DNA from: Alkalibacterium sp034520745
GTDB taxonomy: Bacteria > Bacillota > Bacilli > Lactobacillales > Carnobacteriaceae_A
Direction of reading: 5' to 3'
NCBI GenBank assembly: GCA_034520745.1
Contig: JAXHNF010000006.1
Coordinates: 1-6,930, forward strand
Length of the DNA stretch: 6,930 nucleotides
Positions within the stretch are counted from its first letter, which is position 1. Each line of letters opens with the position of its first letter. Made by a program: the position numbers and the translations under genes. The notes beneath the pieces were generated by a model that ran no database searches, was not told where the DNA came from, and was given only the letters and a program-made list of their open reading frames with translations. Below are positions 1 through 5,759 of the stretch, in pieces.

Positions 1-636
1 AAGGCAATACATTCAATATCGCCGGTGCGTTGTCCGCAGATGATCCGACATATTTGATGAAGTATTTGAGCATGTCATTTAAATAAGGGTTGGAGATGCG
101 CTTGTCGATCCCTTGAGACATCGTGTGGAAATAATCAAAATCTTTCAGGGAAGAGAGATAGCCGTGATGGTCCAGCACTTCCTTGAGGGTATCCAGCCCC
201 TTATCAAAATACCCCTCTTCCGTTTTTCTGTATAATTCTCTTGTAGTAATCTAAGTACTCTTTGTATTCTTCAACATCTTTTTTTGAAAGTTCCTCATTT
301 TTCTCCAGCATATCTTCTGTGGAATTGTAGAGGTCGAGCACAGTGCCGTCCATGAAAAACGACCGCCATTCATGGTCGAGCTGTTTCACAGGTACATAGT
401 CTTTCATTTGTCTGCCGCTCTGTTCAAATAACCGTTCAAAAATATGCGGCATTGTCAGGATCGAAGGGCCGAGGTCAAAGCCGAAACCATCCGCTTCCGA
501 GACGATTCAGTTTACCGCCTAAATGTTCATTTTTTTCATATAAAGCCACACTATATCCTTTTTGAGCCAAAGAAACGGCGGCGGACAGTCCTCCCAATCC
601 CCCGCCGATCACGACGACATCTTTATCTTTTGCCAT
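1..636 (-). CDS. crtP: 4,4'-diaponeurosporene oxygenase (CrtP/CrtNb type), partial at window edge, two frameshifts
   Basis: An FAD-dependent carotenoid oxidase of the CrtI/CrtN/CrtP amine-oxidoreductase fold. In staphylococci CrtP oxidises the terminal methyl group of 4,4'-diaponeurosporene on the way to staphyloxanthin. The start is ATG at 636, behind a weak GTGGAG ribosome binding site. The N-terminus has the Rossmann dinucleotide-binding motif GGGLGG (residues 11-16) and the acidic residue ending the second strand (ALYEKN, E34). The stretches DGFGFDLGPSILTMP, WRSFFMDGT, IDKRISNPYL and FIKYVGSS resemble S. aureus CrtP, as I remember it, more closely than the desaturase CrtN, so I prefer crtP. 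About 210 of some 500 residues are present; the C-terminus lies beyond position 1. Two single-base shifts break the frame: one near 498-501 (an extra base, expected NRLEADGFGF) and one near 231-236 (expected KRIYRKTEEGYFDKG). Reading resumes cleanly after each. It lies 56 bp downstream of crtM on the same strand and is probably cotranscribed with it. Confidence 0.85.
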
Positions 637-657
637 TTATACCACTCCACTTTAAAC

Positions 658-698
658 GACTGACTCCCACTGATTTGTCTGAATGGTTACAGTCAGTC
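658..698. repeat. Inverted repeat across the crtM stop / crtM-crtP gap
   Basis: GACTGAC at 658-664 is an exact reverse complement of GTCAGTC at 692-698, with a 27-nt loop. On the minus-strand transcript it would begin over the crtM stop codon and end just before crtP. There is no U-run after it, so it is not an intrinsic terminator. It could be a processing or stabilising hairpin, or chance. Confidence 0.35.
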
Positions 699-1576
699 TA
701 TTCTGATTTCTTTTCTGACTTCATTGTAGTACACGACTTTTTTTGCAGAAGATGTTTTATTTTTCACAGTGAAGCAGTCATAATCATTTTTCTCCACAGC
801 ATCCAATTCCGCGGTATACCTTTGCAGACAGAGCCACCTGCATCTGGCTGTCCGTATCGAAGTCATTCAGTGCCTCAAAGAACGACTCATAAAGCAGTTC
901 CGCCCGTCTGGCAATCCTTTCCCAAATTGCAATAAAGGATTCATTCACGACCTGATCGGCAAGATCCTGTTCACTGTAATTTTCTGCCTCCATCAACTTT
1001 TCAGGAAGATAGATCCGGTCGATCTGCTGATAATCTTCACCGATATCTCTCAAGATGTTCGTCAACTGCATCGCAATACCTAATGAGGTGGCCTCCGCTT
1101 TCAGCTTTTTGTGATTCTCCTCTGCAATTACAGGAAGCAGCATCAGCCCGACAGATCCGGCGACGAAGTAACTGTACGCTTCCAGGTCCGCCATAGTTTC
1201 CGGCTGCTTGAAGCGGTAATCCATAGCCTGACCGTCCAGCTGATCGTAAAAAGGCTGGACAGACATGTCGTAACGGTCAAAAACATCACGGAGTGCCCGC
1301 CAGACCGGATGATCAGGTTCTACGCTGCTGTTCGAACCGATTCAATTCATTGGTTAGAAACGCCAGTGCTTCACGCTGCTCTTCTTTTGTCTCGGCTTCA
1401 TCTATACTGTCATCGGCGAGGCGGCAAAAGGCATAGATCGCATAAATCGCTTTTGCTTTTTCTTCAGGTAGTTTAGAAAAAGCAAAGTAAAAACTTTTCG
1501 AATGTTTCTTTATGATGTCCTCGCAGTAAACATAGTCTTCCGCTAAAGTCGAGGATCTCTTATTCTTTTTATTCAT
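693..1576 (-). CDS. crtM: Dehydrosqualene / 4,4'-diapophytoene synthase, two frameshifts
   Basis: A trans-isoprenyl diphosphate synthase of the squalene/phytoene synthase family, predicted to join two farnesyl diphosphates into 4,4'-diapophytoene, the first committed step of C30 carotenoids. I start at ATG 1576 because an excellent GAGGAGG site lies just upstream; the longer reading to 1672 lacks one. The motifs are SKSFYFAFSKLP (about residues 26-37), the first Asp-rich motif DDSID (D55-D59) and the second NILRDIGED followed by RIYLPEKLM. Length is about 293 residues, close to the 287 of S. aureus CrtM. Frame breaks lie near 1318-1324 (an extra base, then EPDHPVWRALRDVFDRY) and near 803-808. 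The second break hides the true C-terminus. After it the protein continues DAVEKNDYDCFTVKNK... and ends RKEIRID at the TGA at 693-695, so the apparent stop at 784-786 is an artefact of the shift. crtP follows. Confidence 0.9.
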
Positions 1577-1660
1577 CGGTTTTCCTCCTCTGTTTTTTGA
1601 GGGGGTTATGAGAGTGCAGCTATTCTCTATAACAACTGTCTTCATGTCTATCTTGGTCAT

Positions 1661-1669
1661 ATAATAACA
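1661..1669 (-). promoter_or_regulatory. Extended -10 promoter element for crtM
   Basis: On the minus strand the sequence reads TGTTATTAT, an extended -10 element (TG at 1668-1669, TATTAT at 1666-1661). It puts the predicted start point near 1654 and gives a leader of about 78 nt before ATG 1576. At 17-bp spacing the -35 position (1684-1689) reads TCTAAT, a poor match to TTGACA. The phased repeats upstream overlap that position, which suggests an activator-dependent promoter. Prediction from sequence only. Confidence 0.45.
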
Positions 1670-1682
1670 CATGTTTATTTCA

Positions 1683-1719
1683 AATTAGAAATAATTCAGT
1701 CCAATTCACAGTTAATTCA
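1683..1719. repeat. Four helically phased AATT(CA) repeats upstream of crtM
   Basis: AATTCA occurs at 1693-1698, 1703-1708 and 1714-1719, with a degenerate AATTAG at 1683-1688. The start-to-start spacing is 10, 10 and 11 bp, so all copies face the same side of the helix. They would lie at about -29 to -65 from the predicted crtM start point. Direct hexamer repeats with 4-5 bp gaps are the usual arrangement of OmpR/PhoB-family response-regulator sites (for example B. subtilis PhoP). The hexamer itself does not match a regulator I know. Confidence 0.5.
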
Positions 1720-1794
1720 AGTTTTGACTATATAATCTTCACCCTTCCTTCCTGACTGACCTGCTCCGTTCCTTTAAGACTGCCACATCAGACC

Positions 1795-1829
1795 AAAAAA
1801 AAAAGCCGCTCCAAAGTACAGAGCAGCTT
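1795..1829 (-). terminator. Rho-independent terminator of the 74-residue gene
   Basis: On the minus strand AAGCTGCTC (1829-1821) pairs with GAGCGGCTT (1811-1803) over nine base pairs with one G-U pair and a 9-nt loop. It is followed directly by a run of ten T (1804-1795). It lies 12 bp after the stop of the small gene and separates that gene from the crtM promoter. A textbook intrinsic terminator. Confidence 0.9.
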
Positions 1830-1841
1830 CCCATCAGTCTT

Positions 1842-2066
1842 TTATAACAGCGTTGCATCAAGATAGCCCAGTTTGCGTGCTTCAACGATTCGTTTCTGGT
1901 CTTCTTCCGAAATATCCAGCAGTGACGGATTGTCTAGAACATTCTGATAGCCGTGCTCCCTGACTCCGTCAGCAATAATTTTTTTATCAATGCCCGTCAC
2001 GATCGCCAATATTTCCGCTGGATGCTTGTCTTTTGCATGTTCGTCAGAAACTTCTGTAAATAACAT
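1842..2066 (-). CDS. Small 74-residue protein of unknown function
   Basis: A complete, unbroken gene. ATG at 2066 is preceded by AAAGGGG at 8-nt spacing, and it ends at TAA 1844-1842 just before a strong terminator, so it is a one-gene transcription unit. The protein is soluble, with no signal peptide or membrane segment, and reads as mostly helical: an acidic/basic N-terminus, then AEILAIVTGIDKK, REHGYQNVLDNPSLLDISEED and a basic helix KRIVEARKLGYL. I do not recognise a named family. By eye the pattern LLAI..TG, then EHG..NVLDNPSLLDIS, then an EA..LG helix loosely recalls the helix-hairpin-helix region at the N-terminus of RadC/UPF0758 proteins, but the JAB domain is absent and the likeness is weak. 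A cre-like site over its promoter suggests control by carbon source. Confidence 0.8.
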   Translation of the reverse strand: MLFTEVSDEHAKDKHPAEILAIVTGIDKKIIADGVREHGYQNVLDNPSLLDISEEDQKRIVEARKLGYLDATLL

Positions 2067-2104
2067 AATACATACCCCTTTCTATCTTTCCTGCTTATTT
2101 TCAT

Positions 2105-2118
2105 TATAAGTATAGCAT
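2105..2118 (-). promoter_or_regulatory. Promoter (extended -10) of the 74-residue gene
   Basis: The minus strand reads TGC-TATACT, an extended -10 element, ahead of the small gene. A weak -35 (TTTCAA, spacing 16) lies within the neighbouring cre-like site. An overlapping TATAAT a few bases downstream could also serve as the -10. The ribosome binding site and ATG follow within about 40 nt of the expected start point. Confidence 0.5.
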
Positions 2119-2119
2119 A

Positions 2120-2136
2120 AATGAAAGCGCTTGAAA
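2120..2136. promoter_or_regulatory. cre-like CcpA operator over the promoter of the 74-residue gene
   Basis: The core TGAAAGCGCTTGAA (2122-2135) matches the palindromic cre TGAAAGCGCTTTCA at 12 of 14 positions. Read on the minus strand, TTTCAAGCGCTTTCATT fits WTGNNARCGNWWWCAWW with one mismatch. It overlaps the -35 region, a position where CcpA binding usually represses. Known: CcpA is the catabolite control regulator of Bacillota. Inferred: the small gene is repressed on preferred sugars. Confidence 0.55.
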
Positions 2137-2170
2137 AGTGATATCAGCCACATCTTCCATGACTGAGCAG

Positions 2171-2203
2171 AAAAGGGAAAAGACCTGACTTACAGCCTTT
2201 CCC
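2171..2203 (-). terminator. Probable terminator of the MFS transporter gene
   Basis: On the minus strand GGGAAAGG (2203-2196) pairs with CTTTTCCC (2182-2175) over eight base pairs with one G-U pair, around a 13-nt loop, followed by TTTT. It lies about 38 bp after the MFS stop codon. The T-run is short, so termination may be partial. Confidence 0.55.
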
Positions 2204-2241
2204 CTCCTAATACTCAGCTATATCGATGATAAAACAGAACC

Positions 2242-3427
2242 TTATTGAACAGTCCTTGGAGGCCTGACGATCAGTGTCAGAACAAACCCCACAACTGCGA
2301 GCATACTTGCGATGAGAAAAGCATGCGTATCCTGACTTGTCAGTCCGAGCAGAAACGGACCGGCCAGCGATGCCACACCATAGGCCTGGTAAATCAGCCC
2401 GTAGTTTGAACCGAAATAATAGGAACCGAAGTAGTCACTGGTGATGGCGGGAAACGTCGCAAGAAAGCCGCCAAAACTGCTGACGATCAGCATTAGCAAG
2501 ACGAAATACACGAATGCCTGGCTCGTCCACAAGCTGAGAGTCACCATGGAAAAAGCGGTGATCAGAAAAAGCAGGCTGAAGACCCGAAGCCGCCCGATAA
2601 TGTCCGATAAGGCGCCCCAGCCCAGACGCCCTAAAGCATTGGCCACTGCCGCAACAGCGATTGAATAGCCGGCAATTTGAGGAGAAAGTCCCACGACTTC
2701 GCGGGCAATGTCCTGGGCCAGACCGATAACGACCAGCCCGCTCAGACTGCCAATAAAGTATATGATCCACAGCAGGTAAAAAGATTTTGTTTTCAGCATG
2801 TGTCTGGAATCAATATCGTTCTCATTCACCAGGATATGCTCTTTACTTTCTCTGCCTTCAGGAACTTTCCAGCATCTGCGCACCGATGAGACCGACCACC
2901 GCATAAACCAGACCCTGTACCAGAAATGTCGAAGACACACCGATCGTTCGGATCAGATAACTCAGAACAAAGTTGAAGACAAAGCCACCCAGGCCAAAGG
3001 CTCCGATGATGATGCCCGTGACCATCCCCTTTTTCTTGGGATACCATTTAAGCGACGTCGACAAGGGACAGACATATACCATTCCGACACCGATCCCGCC
3101 CAAAACACTGTAACCGAAGTACAATAGCGGCAGTGACCGGGCAAATGAAGCCATGATCAGACCGGCACTGAACAGCAGTATACCGATCGTCCCGACTTTC
3201 CTTGGACCGACCGTATCCTGCAGCCGACCGGAAAAGATCGTGACCAAGGCAAAAATGAAAACAATCAGCGAATACGCGGTATAGACCTCCGTCCTGGCCC
3301 AACCATAGGCCTCCACCAAGGGCTGATTGAACAGACTCCAGGTATAGATCCCTCCGATACACAGCTGCATCAGCACCCCGCCGAGCAGCACCTGCCACCG
3401 TTTCGTTTCTTTTGCTTCCTGCTGCAT
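2242..3427 (-). CDS. OFA-family MFS transporter (oxalate/formate antiporter-like), one frameshift
   Basis: A 12-TM major facilitator protein of about 394 residues. The first half has the OFA-type GGIYTWSLFNQPLVEAYGW (about residues 25-43), the loop 2-3 motif GRLQDTVGPRK (67-77) and the SLKWYPKKKGMVTG segment. The second half has SLSGLVVIGLAQDIA, the loop 8-9 motif GALSDIIGRLR and SNYGLIYQAYG. Its layout closely follows E. coli YhjX, a pyruvate-related OFA protein, and OxlT relatives, but the substrate cannot be assigned. I choose ATG 3427 over ATG 3433 because AAGGAG stands only about 2 nt from the latter and about 8 nt from the former. One frame break lies near 2858-2871, in the central loop between TM6 and TM7 (expected QMLE..VPEGRESKEH); both halves are otherwise intact. 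It is divergent from the AEC transporter. Confidence 0.85.
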
Positions 3428-3465
3428 TTTCATCTCTCCTTCTATATAAGTGTACTAAATTTATT

Positions 3466-3490
3466 CTGGTAAAAAAACAGACTGGTAAAA
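3466..3490. repeat. Direct repeat CTGGTAAAA in the MFS leader
   Basis: CTGGTAAAA occurs exactly at 3466-3474 and 3482-3490, a 16-bp period. It is 39-63 bp upstream of the MFS start at 3427, in the divergent AT-rich region. It may be a paired regulator site or may be chance in A/T-rich DNA. No known regulator matches. Confidence 0.35.
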
Positions 3491-3574
3491 TTTAAATGAA
3501 ATTTTAATCCACATGTTTAATGCATACATAAAAAATACTATACCATATTTTGCAACCTCTTTAAAAATATTCTC

Positions 3575-3591
3575 TGTTTCATTTTGAAACA
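3575..3591. promoter_or_regulatory. Perfect 17-bp palindrome, candidate operator between the two transporter genes
   Basis: TGTTTCA-TTT-TGAAACA has perfect 7-bp arms with a 3-bp centre. It ends three bases before the -10 of the AEC gene, covering the spacer and -35 region, a classic repressor position. The size and symmetry suit a dimeric TetR-, MarR- or GntR-type regulator. The regulator is not encoded in the window and I do not recognise the motif. Confidence 0.55.
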
Positions 3592-3600
3592 TGTTATACT
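3592..3600 (+). promoter_or_regulatory. Extended -10 promoter of the AEC transporter gene
   Basis: TGTTATACT is a TGn-TATACT extended -10 element, placing the transcript start at about 3607 and giving a leader of roughly 20 nt. No good -35 is present at 16-18 bp, where the palindrome sits. This is the best plus-strand promoter in the divergent region. Confidence 0.6.
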
Positions 3601-3629
3601 GAAATAAAATCAAGAAAGGTGTGAATCCG

Positions 3630-4541
3630 TTGCTTGCTGTTTTACTACAATCCCTTCAGTTTCTGCTCGTTATCCTCGTTGCCTACTTATTTAAAAAAGC
3701 CGATATCCTGAAATCGACAGATGGCGTCATCCTTCAGAAAATCATCCTGAACCTGACCCTGCCTGCGACGATCATCGTCGGGTTCAACGGGGTAACAGTA
3801 GAACCCATTTTATTTATCATGATCACCTTAGGCCTCATGACCAATATCCTGCTTTCTGCCGCCGGTGGCTATTTATGGCGTAAAAAAGAGCCCGCTGATC
3901 AGTCTCTCATGATGTTCAGCCAGGCCGGGTATAGATCGGCAACTTTACCATCCCTTTTGTTCAGGGTTTTTTCCCGGCCGCCATCCCTTATATCGGCAGT
4001 TTCGATATGGGCAACGCCCTGATGATTTTCGGCGGGACACCTCTGCTTGTTGACCGAATGACAGATCAGAAACGTTCCGACGACAGTCTGTTCAGAAATT
4101 TTCTAGGCCTGTTCCGCTCGCCTTCATTTACTACATATGTCGTCATGTTCATCCTGGCTCTCATAAATATCGTTCTACCCGACACCGTCATATCCGTTTT
4201 TCAGCTCTTTTCCAGCGGAAATGCCTTTATGGCTATGTTCATGGTCGGTCTGTATCTGGAAATGCGCATCGACACCGACTACGCTTAAAAAGGTTACGAA
4301 ACTGCTCGTCACCCGTTACACTTTTGGGATCATTTTAGCTTTTCTTTTTTACTTTTTCATGCCGCTTCCGGATATCGTCGTCCTATCGCTCGTTCTGCTG
4401 GCCTTGGCTCCGGTGGGGACCGTGGCAACGATCAATATCATTGCATACGGCAATAAACGGTCTCTGGCCAGCTTTCTTGCTTCGGTAAGCATCATTGTGT
4501 CACTGACTCTCATGACGCTGGCTTTGATGCTGATTCTTTAA
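3630..4541 (+). CDS. AEC-family (auxin efflux carrier fold) transporter, two compensating frameshifts
   Basis: An integral membrane carrier of about 303 residues, the usual size for AEC permeases, a group that includes bacterial malate/malonate carriers. The N-terminal half shows LQFLLVILVAYLFKKADIL and the conserved KIILNLTLPATIIVGF. The C-terminal half shows TYVVMFILALINIVLPDTV, FMAMFMVGLYLEMRID and LALAPVGTVATINIIAYGN. I prefer the TTG start at 3630, since AAAGGTG precedes it by 8 nt; the GTG at 3621 is too close to it, although it lies in the same frame. One base seems lost near 3933 (expected GYxIGNFTIPFVQGFFPAAIPYIG) and a +1 shift near 4280-4284 restores the frame (expected RIDTD..LKKVTKLLVTRY). 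The overall length is a whole number of codons, but about 116 residues are read out of frame between the two. Substrate unknown; organic acid is the likeliest by family. Confidence 0.82.
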
Positions 4542-4563
4542 TCCAATATTAGTTGACCAGCGA

Positions 4564-4592
4564 TTGTTATCGTTTTCATTTTAAGGTAAACT
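4564..4592 (+). promoter_or_regulatory. Candidate promoter of the aldo/keto reductase gene
   Basis: TTGTTA (4564-4569), a 17-bp spacer and TAAACT (4587-4592) each match four of six consensus bases. An alternative is TTCATT-17-TATCTT a little downstream. Either would fall within the 80-bp gap after the AEC stop, so the reductase may have its own promoter as well as read-through from the AEC gene. Confidence 0.35.
4565..4578. promoter_or_regulatory. cre site (CcpA operator) ahead of the aldo/keto reductase gene
   Basis: TGTTATCGTTTTCA matches the cre consensus TGWNANCGNTNWCA at every defined position. It overlaps the -35 of the best candidate promoter, 44 bp before the start codon, so repression by CcpA is the expected effect. 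Consensus matches occur by chance, but the promoter position and a second cre-like site in the window support it. Confidence 0.6.
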
Positions 4593-4621
4593 GTAGGTAT
4601 CTTATCGAAAGAAGGGAAACT

Positions 4622-5447
4622 ATGACAAACACTGTTCCAACCTATACATTGCATGACGGTCTGGAAGTTCCAGTCGTCGGATTCGGGACTGATCAATTAA
4701 AAGGAACTGCAGGGGTATCGGCTATCAAGCAGGCCCTGCGTAACGGCTACCGTTTTCTGGACACCGCATACCGTTATGAAAACGAAGCCACGGTAGGTAA
4801 AGCCTTCAGAGAAAGCGGACTGCACCGTTCTGATGTTCTGATCTCATCCAAACTGCCTGAAGCCTATCACCCGTATGATCTGGCTGTCCCTGCCATTCAG
4901 GAATCTCTTTACCGGGCCGGACTGGATTTCCATGACCTTTACCTGATCCACTGGCCGGATCCCGAGCAGGATAAATACGTCGAAGCCTGGCAGGCACTGA
5001 TAGATGCCCAAAAATTCGGACTGGTCCGTTCGATCGGTGTGTCCAAGCTTCCACCCCGATCAGCTGCAGCGGCTGAAGGACGAAACGGGTGTGGTGCCGG
5101 TCATCAATCAGATCCAGACCCATCCTTACTACATCCAGGACCAGTTGATTGAAGGAAACAACGAGCACGGTATTCTGACCCAGTCCTGGAGCCCTTTAGG
5201 CAACCGGATGGCCGATGACCTTCTTCAGAACGAAACGATCAGAAACGTCGGAAAAAGCCATAACAAAAGCATCGGTCAAGTGATCCTGCGCTGGCAGGTA
5301 CAGTCTGGCTTCATGCCGATCCCGCGTTCTGGTTCATCCCTGCATCAGAAGGAAAACCTCGCACTGTTCGATTTTGAATTGACGGACGGAGAAATGGACA
5401 CGATCAATAATCTCGCAAAACCCGACAGCGACATCTACGGCGGTTAA
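4622..5447 (+). CDS. Aldo/keto reductase (2,5-diketo-D-gluconate reductase-like), one frameshift
   Basis: An NADPH-dependent (alpha/beta)8-barrel oxidoreductase of about 274 residues, expected to reduce aldehydes or ketones in the cytosol. ATG 4622 has GAAGGG at 5-nt spacing. The catalytic tetrad is visible: D47 and Y52 in FLDTAYRYENE, K77 in SSKLP and H110 in LIHWPDP. The barrel continues through GLVRSIGVSNF, VINQIQTHPYY, TQSWSPLG and the cofactor-binding PIPRSGSSLHQKENLALFDFELTDGEM. One inserted base at about 5047 (AAGCTTC for AACTTC, expected VSNFHPDQLQRLK) breaks the frame; without it the protein is continuous to TAA 5445-5447. It sits 80 bp after the AEC gene on the same strand. The physiological substrate cannot be read from sequence. 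Confidence 0.9.
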
Positions 5448-5463
5448 CTGAGCAAAATACCAA

Positions 5464-5506
5464 AAGCTCCTTAAGTGTCCAAAATGGATGGGTACTTAAA
5501 GAGCTT
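5464..5506. terminator. Bidirectional terminator hairpin between converging genes
   Basis: AAGCTC-C-TTAAGT (5464-5476) pairs with ACTTAA-A-GAGCTT (5494-5506). On the minus-strand RNA the central C/A mismatch becomes a G-U pair, giving a 13-bp stem followed by TTTTGGTATTTT, so it is the better terminator for the PspC gene. On the plus strand it has one mismatch and a weak T-run (CTATTTATCTGTTT), and it would end the reductase transcript. The tail-to-tail gene arrangement supports a shared role. Confidence 0.75.
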
Positions 5507-5535
5507 CTATTTATCTGTTTAAGTGCAGATTATTC

Positions 5536-5712
5536 TTACTCACTGGGCATAATGATCGCGAGAATAATATAAAGCAGAAGATCCAGCGGTCCTAGCACAA
5601 CGAACAACACCCTTACCGCAAACGAGGAAATGCCGAAGAAATCAGCGATCCCTCCGCACACACCTGCGAACACGCGGTCAGTAGACGATCTCATTAATTT
5701 TTTTCCGTCCAT
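5536..5712 (-). CDS. Small PspC-domain membrane protein
   Basis: A complete 58-residue gene. ATG 5712 follows AAGGAGG at 7-nt spacing and the stop is TAA 5538-5536. The protein is almost entirely one PspC domain: a basic N-terminus MDGKKLMRSSTDR, then VFAGVCGGIADFFGIS with the family's GVCGGIA core (residues 17-23), then a hydrophobic helix VRVLFVVLGPLDLLLYIILAIIMPSE. Stand-alone proteins of this size are common in Bacilli. PspC proteins are linked to envelope stress in proteobacteria; the role of the short Bacilli form is less clear. It lies 47 bp after the CorA-like gene on the same strand, probably as a two-gene unit, and a hairpin terminator follows. Confidence 0.92.
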   Translation of the reverse strand: MDGKKLMRSSTDRVFAGVCGGIADFFGISSFAVRVLFVVLGPLDLLLYIILAIIMPSE

Positions 5713-5759
5713 TTAAACGCCTCCTTATTTTATCTGTTACTCACAGTTTAACGTAATTC

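Noticed and set aside
784..786. TGA as the natural end of CrtM
   Set aside because: In the next frame the sequence continues as a family-like C-terminus (NDYDCF...KKVVYYNEV) to a stop at 693-695, giving the expected length.
444..935. Plus-strand open frame opposite the carotenoid genes
   Set aside because: It is antisense to clearly homologous crtP and crtM sequence, its composition is not protein-like and it has no ribosome binding site.
1724..1735. TTGACT next to TATAAT on the plus strand as a promoter
   Set aside because: The two hexamers abut or overlap, with no 16-18 bp spacer, and no plus-strand gene follows.
5004..5168. Possible programmed frameshift in the reductase at AAGCTTC
   Set aside because: There is no slippery heptamer with a downstream pseudoknot, aldo/keto reductases are not known to use recoding, and similar breaks occur in all its long neighbours. 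A single-base error is simpler.
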